From IMG/VR virus record IMGVR_UViG_3300033183_000142, positions 1 through 36,029 of that record: 36,029 nt of DNA, one strand, 5' to 3'. This stretch comes from a virus. Within the stretch, counting starts at the first letter, position 1. Every line of letters starts with the position of its first letter. This document shows, piece after piece, positions 22,695 to 30,190 of the stretch. A program made the translations under genes and the position numbers. The notes beneath the pieces were generated by a model that saw only the letters and a list, made by a program, of their open reading frames with translations, was not told the origin of the DNA and did no database searches.

Positions 22695-23843
22695 ATGGCT
22701 AATGTACTTACAGATCTCGCCGCAGACATTTACAAAGCGGCTGACGTGGTTGGACGGGAGCTTGTAGGCTTCATTCCATCGGCAACTATTAACGCAAACG
22801 GCTCAGAACGTGCGGCAAAAGGTGATACGGTTCGTGCATCTTTCACTCGTGCGGCATCAGCTGTGAACGTCACTGAAGCGATGACTATTCCGGAAGGAAC
22901 AGATCAGACAGTTGACAACAAAACATTGAGCATCACAAACGCTCGCGCAGTTCAGATTCCATATACTGGTGAAGATATTCTACACCTGAATAATGGTATC
23001 GGCTTCGAGACTGTTTATGGTGATCAGATCAAACAGGCCATGCGTACTCTCGTTAACGAGATGGAAGAAGATTTGGCCCAGGAAGCATATCAAAATGCAT
23101 CACGTGCGTTTGGTACTGCGGGTACTACACCTTTCGGGTCTAACTTCTCAGAGATCGCAGAAATTCGCCAGATTCTGGTCGATAATGGTATGCCTGCGAA
23201 TGATGGTCAAGCATCGATCGTAATGAATACTCTAGCGGGTACTAACCTTCGTCAGCTTGCACAATTGCAGAAAGCGAACGAAGCCGGTGGTACTGATCTC
23301 CTGCGTCAAGGTACACTGCTTGATCTCCAGGGTATGATGATCAAAGAATCTGCACAGGTTCAAGATCACACCAAAGGTACTGGTACAGGCTATTTGATCA
23401 ACGATGCTTCACACGCTGTTGGTGATACAACTATCACAACTGATACTGGCTCCGGTACTATTGTAGCGGGTGATATCATCACAGTTGCCGGTGATACAGC
23501 TAACAAGTACGTGGTCAACACAGCACTGTCAGGTGGTTCATTGGTGATTGGATCTCCAGGATCACGTGTTGCGCTCGCAGACAATGCGGCAATCACTGTT
23601 GGCAATAACTATGCGGCAAACGTTGCATTCCATCGTGCGGCTCTGGAAATCGCTATGCGAGCACCTGCTGTACCAAGTGGTGGTGATGCGGCAGACGACG
23701 CTATGACAGTACAAGACCCATTCTCAGGATTGGTATTCGAGATCCGCGTATACAAAGGATATCGTAAGACCATGATCGAGGTTGCGGCATCTTGGGGTGT
23801 CAAAGCCTGGAAGCCTGACTACATTGCAGTCTTGCTTGGTTAA
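22695..23843 (+). CDS. Major capsid protein (P22-like coat fold)
   Basis: ATG at 22695 has AAGGAGAGG upstream and is chosen over 22677, which lies inside the scaffold gene. The 382-aa protein has the P22 coat-type start (ANVLTDLAADIYKAADVVGR), a PYTGEDILHLNNGIG region and a C-terminal part VFEIRVYKGYRKTMIEVAASWG. Residues ~235-300 look like a beta-rich inserted domain (GDTTITTDTGSGTIVAGDII), as in P22-type proteins with surface insertions. A terminator-like hairpin follows the gene, as expected for a high-level product. Confidence 0.9.
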   Translation: MANVLTDLAADIYKAADVVGRELVGFIPSATINANGSERAAKGDTVRASFTRAASAVNVTEAMTIPEGTDQTVDNKTLSITNARAVQIPYTGEDILHLNNGIGFETVYGDQIKQAMRTLVNEMEEDLAQEAYQNASRAFGTAGTTPFGSNFSEIAEIRQILVDNGMPANDGQASIVMNTLAGTNLRQLAQLQKANEAGGTDLLRQGTLLDLQGMMIKESAQVQDHTKGTGTGYLINDASHAVGDTTITTDTGSGTIVAGDIITVAGDTANKYVVNTALSGGSLVIGSPGSRVALADNAAITVGNNYAANVAFHRAALEIAMRAPAVPSGGDAADDAMTVQDPFSGLVFEIRVYKGYRKTMIEVAASWGVKAWKPDYIAVLLG

Positions 23844-23850
23844 GGTAATT

Positions 23851-23874
23851 GGGGCGGCATTAGTCGCCCCTTTT
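23851..23874 (+). terminator. Partial terminator after the capsid gene
   Basis: GGGGCG and CGCCCC pair around an 8-base loop, followed by TTTT. The short T run and the absence of a new promoter downstream suggest partial stopping that keeps capsid mRNA above tail mRNA. It may also protect the 3' end of capsid transcripts. Confidence 0.7.
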
Positions 23875-23890
23875 CCTATTGGAGGTCAAA

Positions 23891-24046
23891 ATGACTGAAG
23901 AAAAGAAAGAAGCACCAAAGAAACGCGGTCGGCCTAAAAAAGAGTCGAGCGATCTGGTTAAGATGGTCCACGAAGATGGTCGAAAGGCTGATGTTCACCC
24001 ATCTATGGTTGATGCCTACAAATCAGGCGGATACAAAGAGGTTTAA
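23891..24046 (+). CDS. Small protein with AT-hook-like motif, 51 aa
   Basis: A strong GGAGG site precedes the ATG. The N-terminal half is very basic, with KKRGRPKK, which is an AT-hook-type minor-groove binding motif (core GRP). The C-terminal half (VHPSMVDAYKSGGYKEV) is a conserved pattern in small phage proteins between capsid and neck genes. It may be a head-completion or DNA-associated protein. In a genome predicted to carry 2-aminoadenine, which puts an amino group in the minor groove of A-T pairs, an AT-hook is notable. Confidence 0.8.
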   Translation: MTEEKKEAPKKRGRPKKESSDLVKMVHEDGRKADVHPSMVDAYKSGGYKEV

Positions 24047-24049
24047 AAG

Positions 24050-24523
24050 ATGGCTTTAGTTGTCGAAGATGGTTCAGTCGTTACAGGTGCCAATAGTTAT
24101 ATCACAGTGGCTGAATACAAAACATGGGCTGATGCTCGTGGGTTTACTTATGGTACTGATAGCGTTGTAGAGCAAAATATCCTTCGCGCTATGGATTTCC
24201 TGGAGCGTCAGAATTTTATCGGCAACAAAGCTAATGAGAACCAACCTTTGCAATGGCCTAGAACTGAGGCATTGATCGACGGGTACTACGCTGATGCGAC
24301 AGAAATACCACCAGATGTCAAACGATCCCTTTACGAAGCCACCAAGTCTGAAATCGACGATATATCGGAACTTGCGAATCTTGATCGTCGGACTATACGC
24401 GAAAAGGTCGGTGATATTGAAGTACAGTATGATACTTCGAGTGAAAGTCGTACAATTTCACCTGCTCTATCACTGGCATTGTCTAAAATTACACTTGGCG
24501 CGTATGCGATAACGCGATTATGA
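24050..24523 (+). CDS. Head-tail adaptor (DnaT-like neck protein)
   Basis: The 157-aa protein shows the start VVEDGSVVTGANSYITVAEY and an ARGFTYG segment, followed by a helical core (LRAMDFLERQNFIG, WPRTEALIDG, PPDVKRSLYEATKSEI). This is the family often labelled DnaT-like ssDNA-binding in databases, but in phages it is the adaptor ring bound under the portal. Place after the capsid gene and before neck genes supports the structural role over DNA binding. Confidence 0.85.
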   Translation: MALVVEDGSVVTGANSYITVAEYKTWADARGFTYGTDSVVEQNILRAMDFLERQNFIGNKANENQPLQWPRTEALIDGYYADATEIPPDVKRSLYEATKSEIDDISELANLDRRTIREKVGDIEVQYDTSSESRTISPALSLALSKITLGAYAITRL

Positions 24524-24870
24524 GCTATTCATATCTTGGGGTCAAATCAACTGCTACGGATCTATTAAAGAAATTCGGTCGGCAGTTCACATTTACTCGC
24601 AAGACAGACGGTTCGTATGATCCAAATACCGGTAGTACTTCTCCGTCTTCTTCTACGTATCAAAAGTACGGTGCGGTATTTGACTATTCCGACTCAGAGA
24701 GAGGCGAAGGAACGGTCCAGGAAGGCGATCGACGGGTACTTGCTGAAGGTCATACCTATCAAATAGGCGACACGATAGCTATAGAATCTGAGAATTACCG
24801 CATTATAAGTATTTCAAATGTGCAACCTGGCGATACTATCGTCGCTTGTAATTTGCAGGTGCGCAAATGA
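24520..24870 (+). CDS. Head-tail stopper / head closure protein
   Basis: A 116-aa beta-rich protein with the conserved pattern FGRQFTFTRKTDGSYDPNTG and ...YQIGDTIAIESENYRIISIS near the end, as in SPP1 gp16-like and lambda FII-like closure proteins. It overlaps the adaptor gene (ATGA) and the next gene by 4 bases. It should seal the head after packaging. Confidence 0.78.
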   Translation: MSYSYLGVKSTATDLLKKFGRQFTFTRKTDGSYDPNTGSTSPSSSTYQKYGAVFDYSDSERGEGTVQEGDRRVLAEGHTYQIGDTIAIESENYRIISISNVQPGDTIVACNLQVRK

Positions 24871-25289
24871 GTTTTACTAAGCAACTCGAATTGGCTACAC
24901 TTAATCTGCAGAATTTCTCTGAAGAAGCGGTCAAAGGTACGATATTTAAAGTAATTAGTCTTGTTGTAAAACGTACACCCGTAGACATCGGTACTGCTCG
25001 CGGTAATTGGCAGGCTACAGTCAATGCGCCATCGGCATCGCCTATCCCTGTAAAAGATAGAGAAGGCGGTCCAACGATTTCTAAGGCTCAAAAGGTGTTA
25101 AATCAGATGCCTTTAGGGTCGACATTCTATCTGACTAATAATTTGCCGTATATTCTGACTCTAGAGTATGGCGGGTATCCCAATCCACCTAAAGGTGGTC
25201 AAGGTAAGACAATTAATGGATTTTCACGCTTAGCACCGCAAGGTATGCTTAGAGTGACTCTATCTGAAGTGGCGAGGGCATTAAAGTAA
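24867..25289 (+). CDS. Tail completion / neck protein (HK97 gp10-like)
   Basis: Residues ~20-50 contain a helix (EEAVKGTIFKVISLVVKRTP) followed by VDIGTARGNWQ, the family mark of gp10-like neck proteins; LEYGGYPNPPKGGQG lies near the middle and a helical end follows. 140 aa is the usual size. It lies between stopper and tail terminator genes with one- to four-base overlaps on both sides. Confidence 0.82.
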   Translation: MSFTKQLELATLNLQNFSEEAVKGTIFKVISLVVKRTPVDIGTARGNWQATVNAPSASPIPVKDREGGPTISKAQKVLNQMPLGSTFYLTNNLPYILTLEYGGYPNPPKGGQGKTINGFSRLAPQGMLRVTLSEVARALK

Positions 25290-25696
25290 TGGCTACATAT
25301 TTTAATGATATCCAGGCCGCATTTGATAATCGTTTGAATACGTTGACCGGTGGGTATGATATTGCATGGTTTAATATTGCATATGAGCCTGATGCAGGTA
25401 CAACGTATTTAAGGCCAACATTTCTACCAACTGATACAGTACAGGTAGGTCTTGGATCTTCTGGTTTGGACGATACTAGGGGTGTCTACCAAATCGATGT
25501 GGTTTACCCTGCGGGTTATGGAAGAACCACCGTCACCGACTCAGTGGCGGACCACTTCAAAAGAGGTACTACTTTGAGTTATAATGGTACCAATGTGAGG
25601 GTCGTATCGGCTTCGATCGGTCCTTCTATCAGAGATGGGGCATGGAATTTCGTACCTGTCTCGGTAGCTTTTCAAACATATACTGACGCGAGGTAA
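25289..25696 (+). CDS. Tail terminator (DUF4128-like)
   Basis: The protein (135 aa) has an N-terminal helix (FNDIQAAFDNRLNTL), beta strands with RGVYQIDVVYPAGYG, and a C-terminal strand VSVAFQTYTDAR. This alpha/beta plan fits tail terminators such as lambda gpU and the DUF4128 family. It precedes the tail tube gene, as expected. It caps the tail tube and joins it to the neck. Confidence 0.82.
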   Translation: MATYFNDIQAAFDNRLNTLTGGYDIAWFNIAYEPDAGTTYLRPTFLPTDTVQVGLGSSGLDDTRGVYQIDVVYPAGYGRTTVTDSVADHFKRGTTLSYNGTNVRVVSASIGPSIRDGAWNFVPVSVAFQTYTDAR

Positions 25697-25702
25697 GGCA
25701 AA

Positions 25703-26620
25703 ATGGCTATCGCAAACGGCGCACAACACTCTCTGCATTACATCGCAGAAAGTACATATGGTACTACACCGTCAACCCCAACCTGGACACCTCTACCACA
25801 TACAGGTACGACATTAGCTCTTACTAAAGATGCTATCGAATCTGAAAAATTACGTGGTGATCGTCAAGTTGAGGATTTTCGGCATGGTAATAAATCAATT
25901 GGTGGTGACGTTTCATCCGAACTAGAATATGGTGCATTTGATGACCTTCTAGAAGCTGTCATGTGTGGCACCTGGACTACCAATGTATTGAAATCCGGAT
26001 CGACTCGTCGGTCATTCACCTTGGAGCGTAAATTCGCCGATCTAGCAACTGCTGAATGGCACCGGTATACTGGCTGTGAATTCAATTCTCTGGCTCTATC
26101 GGTTGCCCCAAACGCAATGGTATCGGCCACCTTTACGGTAGTTGGCAAAGACTTAAGTCTAGCGACATCTGAGATTGCTTCATCGTCATACTCAAGCGAT
26201 GTCGGCAATACACCATTTGACTCATTCACAGGATCAATTACAGAAGGTGGTTCTTCAATTGCTACTGTAACTAGCCTGGAAATGACGATTGAAAATGGCC
26301 TGGAGCCTTTATTCTCAGTCGGATCGGACACTACTAATCGTCCGTCAATCGGCAAATCGCGTGTCACTGGCACACTAACTACATATTTTGATAGCAAGAC
26401 ATTGTATGAGAAATTCATCAATGAAACAGCATCTGAGATCGTATGTACATTGACTGATGTAGATGGAAACGATATTCAAATCGATATTCCTAATGTCAAG
26501 TACAATTCAGGACAGCCAGACGTGTCTGGTGAAGGTGCCGTGACTGTATCAATGGAATTTGTAGCATTGTATAGTTCTAGTGATGCTTCACAATTGGTAA
26601 TTACCCGTACGGCAGGATAA
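25703..26620 (+). CDS. Major tail (tube) protein
   Basis: 305 aa, rich in Thr, Ser and beta strands. The start (SLHYIAESTYGTTPSTPTW) and the body with IGGDVSSELEYGAFDDLLEA match the tail tube family of siphoviruses. The C-terminal half resembles an added Ig-like or tube-like repeat (SIATVTSLEMTIENGLEPLF). It is followed at 2 bp by the tail assembly chaperone. AGG-type ribosome site before the ATG. Confidence 0.88.
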   Translation: MAIANGAQHSLHYIAESTYGTTPSTPTWTPLPHTGTTLALTKDAIESEKLRGDRQVEDFRHGNKSIGGDVSSELEYGAFDDLLEAVMCGTWTTNVLKSGSTRRSFTLERKFADLATAEWHRYTGCEFNSLALSVAPNAMVSATFTVVGKDLSLATSEIASSSYSSDVGNTPFDSFTGSITEGGSSIATVTSLEMTIENGLEPLFSVGSDTTNRPSIGKSRVTGTLTTYFDSKTLYEKFINETASEIVCTLTDVDGNDIQIDIPNVKYNSGQPDVSGEGAVTVSMEFVALYSSSDASQLVITRTAG

Positions 26621-26621
26621 T

Positions 26622-27005
26622 ATGGACTTTAATGATCTGGCTACAGCTCAATCACACGGCAACGGGGCAGAGATAAATATTCTGTCTCCAGTTGATGGCA
26701 AACCAACCGATGTCTATATCACAATTATGGGTATAGATTCCAAGGAGTGGCGAGCCGCGAAGAAAGCTCAAACGAGCCAGATCATTACTGCCAGGGCCGA
26801 CAATAAAATGGAAGACCTGGATTACGATCGTATGGACGCTGAAGCGTTAGCCAAAATCACTCTTGGGTGGAAAGGCATAGTGAAGGAGGGCAAAGAGTAC
26901 AAATTCTCATATGAGAATGCTCTATCTCTGTACTTAGATGCTCCTGCAGTCGTAAGCCAATTAATAGAATTCGTTAGTAATAGAGAAAATTTTATCAAAG
27001 GCTGA
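26622..27005 (+). CDS. Tail assembly chaperone, short form (gpG-like)
   Basis: The 127-aa zero-frame product starts MDFNDLATAQ and has ITIMGIDSKEWRAAKKAQTSQ, then a helical end with YLDAPAVVSQLIEFVSNREN. It lies between the tail tube and the tape measure, the constant place for this chaperone. A slippery site 12 bases before its stop yields a longer form. It binds the tape measure during tail assembly and is not kept in the virion. Confidence 0.88.
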   Translation: MDFNDLATAQSHGNGAEINILSPVDGKPTDVYITIMGIDSKEWRAAKKAQTSQIITARADNKMEDLDYDRMDAEALAKITLGWKGIVKEGKEYKFSYENALSLYLDAPAVVSQLIEFVSNRENFIKG

Positions 27006-27325
27006 TCGATGAATTCGTCACCTATGGCAGGTGGTGTTTTTGGATAAACTCCTACCCTGAAGGGTCAAAGATCAGCCGATTGGAAGCTCTAAGACAGGTA
27101 GAAAAAAGTAGGGGTATCACGCCACCAGAATTGGCAAATGCTCCAACATTAAGTACAGATCACAACAGTGTATGGGAGGCATACACCAATCTTGCCGAAT
27201 ATACATGGTCTGAGATAGAATCCTACCAAAGAGTTACGGGCCATCTTTTGGATGGATGGGAAGTTGAGGCAGTGATGACACTAGCCAGATACAGGAGTTC
27301 AGAACCAATATGGCCACTGAAGTAG
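26622..27325 (+). CDS. Tail assembly chaperone, -1 frameshift product (gpGT-like)
   Basis: Slipping by -1 at 26987-26993 joins 124 residues of the short form to 110 residues read in the -1 frame from 26993. The -1 frame is open from 26984 and has no proper start before 27080, yet encodes a conserved-looking helical segment (YQRLIDEFVTYGRWCFWINS and EALRQVEKSRGITPPEL). The total is about 234 aa, and the stop at 27325 overlaps the tape-measure start. This is the usual G/GT arrangement of siphovirus tails; the T part contacts the tail tube. Confidence 0.85.
26987..26993 (+). other. -1 ribosomal slippery heptamer
   Basis: A AAT TTT fits the X XXY YYZ rule in the frame of the gene that starts at 26622. 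Both tRNAs can re-pair with AAA and TTT after moving back one base. The zero-frame stop is at 27003. Confidence 0.85.
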
Positions 27326-29058
27326 CAACGCTCACCTTTAAAGCTGATACCAAAGAGATCGAAGCGGCTCACCAAGAGCTAGTCAAGCTTAATAGACAAG
27401 GCAAAATCACCGACAAGACGCTTAAAGACTTCGAAAAATCGATGAAAGGCGCACTTAAGCCTACTGGCAAAATGCCTGTGGCTTTGGGTGATGTAGGTCG
27501 AAAGGCAGGCCAAGCCGGTATCCAATTCCAACAATTGATTGGTCAGGTACAAGCAGGTACAAGCCCAATGGTTGCTCTCTCGCAACAGGCGGCTGACTTA
27601 GGTTTCGTACTCGGATTCCCACTAGCAGGTGCCGTTGCCGGTATCGCGGCTTCGTTGGCCGGTCCACTATTATCAGCTCTATTTGGCGTATCAGAAGAAG
27701 TAGAGAAATTAAGCGATAGAGCCGAAAAGCTCGGTATTGATCTACGAGCCGCTCTACCTGCTCTATTTGGCCAGGAATTAGACAAATTAACTGAGTCATA
27801 TAATGAAGCAACAGAAGCTCTAAATCGGCAATTGGCTGTTCGCGCTAAGACAGAAGAAGCGATCAATAAAGAAATTCGGTCTGTAGTTGTCAGTCAAGAA
27901 GAAGTGAAGAGACTGTCTGAAGAATTCATGCGGCAGACCCTGGAGATTGAAACGCTCACTCTGGCTCAGAAAGAAGCCCTAAAAGCAATTGAAGAATTCA
28001 CCAAGGCGTTTAATGCCGAAGAGATTAAAAAGGCCAACGAAGCCTTAGAAGAGTACATTAAGCGACAGGAGCAGATCTCAGAACGTAAAGAGATGAATAT
28101 TCCGGCCAAGATGTTGGCCGAAGCTTCTGAAAGGGCGGCTGAAGCAGGGCGAGAATTAACGAAGGAAGAGCGGAAGAGATTATTAGTCGCCGGTGTTCGT
28201 TTACAACAGATCGAAGATCAAAAAGTAGCACAGCGTCTCGCCGATGAAGAGGCCAGGGCATCTCAACAAGTAATTACTGCAATGCGTCGGAAAGCTCACC
28301 AAGAGCAATTAGCCGCGATTGCCGCAGAGCGTAAGGCAAGACAACTCGAAGACCAAATGATTCTGCAACGTGTGCAAGAGATGAATGCGGCAGAGAATGA
28401 ATTACGGGCCGCCGGTCTATTAGACGTTGAGCGAGACGAGATTGACTCATTTAATCGTCGGCAAGCCAAATTAGATGAATTTAGACAGAAGCAATTGATT
28501 TCTGAAAAGCAATACGCCGAAGGTAGTAAGAATCTCGAAAGACAGCGTAATGAATTCGCCATTAAATCAGCCGGTGATGCTCTCAACGCATTAGGTCAGA
28601 ATAACAAAACAGCCTTTAAGCTTGCCAAAGCTTACAATATTGGTCAAGCGGTCATGAATACATATACAGGTGCTACTAAGGCATTAGCCGAATTACCGCC
28701 ACCTTTGAATTTCATTGTCGCGGCGGCTACGGTGGCAAATGGTCTGGCTCAAGTACAACAAATCCGCTCGCAACAATATCAGGGTCGAGCTTTGGGTGGT
28801 CAAGTACGCGGTGGTGAATCCTATGTGGTCGGCGAACGTGGACCGGAAGTGTTGACCATGGGATCTTCGGGGCGTATAATACCAAATGACAAAATTGGTG
28901 GAGCAACTCAGACAGTGAATAAGGTAGCAAACATTAGCTTTCAAATCACAACGGTCGATGCTTCTGGATTTGATCAGCTATTGCAATCACGTAGAGGTCA
29001 GATCATCAACATGGTGAATACGGCTATGAATGATAAAGGCAGAAGGGGTGTTGCGTAA
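27310..29058 (+). CDS. Tape measure protein
   Basis: 582 aa. After a short helical start there is a hydrophobic region at ~90-125 (FVLGFPLAGAVAGIAASLAG), then very long charged coiled-coil segments (~150-430). The C-terminal end has the phage motif GGESYVVGERGPEVL followed by IIPNDK. At about 1.5 angstrom per residue the tail would be near 85-90 nm, a short siphovirus tail. It sets tail length and is ejected ahead of DNA. The start overlaps the frameshift product by 16 bases. Confidence 0.93.
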   Translation: MATEVATLTFKADTKEIEAAHQELVKLNRQGKITDKTLKDFEKSMKGALKPTGKMPVALGDVGRKAGQAGIQFQQLIGQVQAGTSPMVALSQQAADLGFVLGFPLAGAVAGIAASLAGPLLSALFGVSEEVEKLSDRAEKLGIDLRAALPALFGQELDKLTESYNEATEALNRQLAVRAKTEEAINKEIRSVVVSQEEVKRLSEEFMRQTLEIETLTLAQKEALKAIEEFTKAFNAEEIKKANEALEEYIKRQEQISERKEMNIPAKMLAEASERAAEAGRELTKEERKRLLVAGVRLQQIEDQKVAQRLADEEARASQQVITAMRRKAHQEQLAAIAAERKARQLEDQMILQRVQEMNAAENELRAAGLLDVERDEIDSFNRRQAKLDEFRQKQLISEKQYAEGSKNLERQRNEFAIKSAGDALNALGQNNKTAFKLAKAYNIGQAVMNTYTGATKALAELPPPLNFIVAAATVANGLAQVQQIRSQQYQGRALGGQVRGGESYVVGERGPEVLTMGSSGRIIPNDKIGGATQTVNKVANISFQITTVDASGFDQLLQSRRGQIINMVNTAMNDKGRRGVA

Positions 29059-29636
29059 TGGCCGGTACCTATCCGACAACACCAGAATTCCAGGCGATTA
29101 ACCTGGAGTCTAAGCATAGCAATTTGATGTCTGAGACTGTATCGGGCAGACAACAAGTTCGTACATTGGGTGGTCAACGTTGGGCCTTTACAGCCAAGTA
29201 TAACCCAATGACTCGCGCCGAATTTCAACCTGTATTCGCATTTGTCATGTCTCAGCAAGGCCGTTTCGGAACATTCACCATCGTTCCACCGGTAATTGGG
29301 TCAGCATCCGGCACTGTTAGTGGTACATTATCGGCCAGTGGTGCGGCATCTGTCGGGGCCACTTCGGTTGATGTGGACGGTATCACTGGAACATTAAAGG
29401 CCGGTGATTTCGTTAAATTCACAAGCCACAGTAAAGTGTACATGGTGGTCACAGATAGAGCGGGTGCAGGTTCAATGACTATTGAGCCACCATTAGTATC
29501 TGCTGTTGCTGATAACGAAACGGTCACATACGATAGTGTCAGTTTCACGATGAGACTAAATAATGATGTGCAATCATATAGTCTTAGTGCCAATGAATTT
29601 TACGAATACGAAATTGATCTGATTGAGGTGTTGTAA
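29058..29636 (+). CDS. Distal tail / tail tip protein, 192 aa
   Basis: The start (PTTPEFQAINLESKHSNL, then TVSGRQQVRTLGGQRW) is a pattern known from tail proteins that follow the tape measure. Residues ~80-140 are a Gly/Ser/Ala-rich beta segment (GAASVGATSVDVDG) that looks like an inserted Ig-like or carbohydrate-binding part. The end YSLSANEFYEYEIDLIEVL is typical for baseplate proteins. It probably links tail tube and tip. Confidence 0.78.
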   Translation: MAGTYPTTPEFQAINLESKHSNLMSETVSGRQQVRTLGGQRWAFTAKYNPMTRAEFQPVFAFVMSQQGRFGTFTIVPPVIGSASGTVSGTLSASGAASVGATSVDVDGITGTLKAGDFVKFTSHSKVYMVVTDRAGAGSMTIEPPLVSAVADNETVTYDSVSFTMRLNNDVQSYSLSANEFYEYEIDLIEVL

Positions 29637-30190
29637 TGCCTCGTACTATTAATGCATCAACTCTTACTGCATTACAAGCGGATTCGGTACGTCTGGCACA
29701 CCTTGTGCGAATTGGATTCGATACAGAGTTATTTTTGACCGATTGCCCACACCAAATTACATACGATAGTGATGATTATATCGCCGCATCGCATTTTCTC
29801 TCGTTAGACACCGCACAAGAGACGCAAGATTTACGCGTAGGGACAATAGGTATGACTCTATCTGCCGTGGATCAATCGTATATTTCCATATTTTTAAGCC
29901 AACAATATGTCAATCGTCGTCTTAGGATTTGGATAGCTATCCTGGACAGCTCTGGTCAAATTGTAGGTGACCCAATCAAGACATTTGATGGTGAAATCGT
30001 AGGATATAATCTAAGTCATTCAAAAGATTCTGCAGTGATCAATATGAAGGCGGCATCACATTGGTCCGATTTTGAGCGAAAGAATGGCCGTATGACTAAC
30101 CCGAATAGTCAACAGTATTACTTCGCTAATGATACTGGTATGCGCTTCGCGGCTGAATCGATCAAAGACATCACATGGGGTAAAGCCTAA
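29636..30190 (+). CDS. Tail tip / baseplate protein (DUF2163-like), 184 aa
   Basis: Residues ~20-110 form a beta-rich domain (AHLVRIGFDTELFLTDCP). The C-terminal part has the pattern RKNGRMTNPNSQQYYFANDT, then an ending of IKDITWG, as seen in DUF2163-type tip proteins between distal tail and gpJ-like genes. One-base overlaps join it to both neighbours. Function as baseplate hub part is inferred from position. Confidence 0.75.
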   Translation: MPRTINASTLTALQADSVRLAHLVRIGFDTELFLTDCPHQITYDSDDYIAASHFLSLDTAQETQDLRVGTIGMTLSAVDQSYISIFLSQQYVNRRLRIWIAILDSSGQIVGDPIKTFDGEIVGYNLSHSKDSAVINMKAASHWSDFERKNGRMTNPNSQQYYFANDTGMRFAAESIKDITWGKA

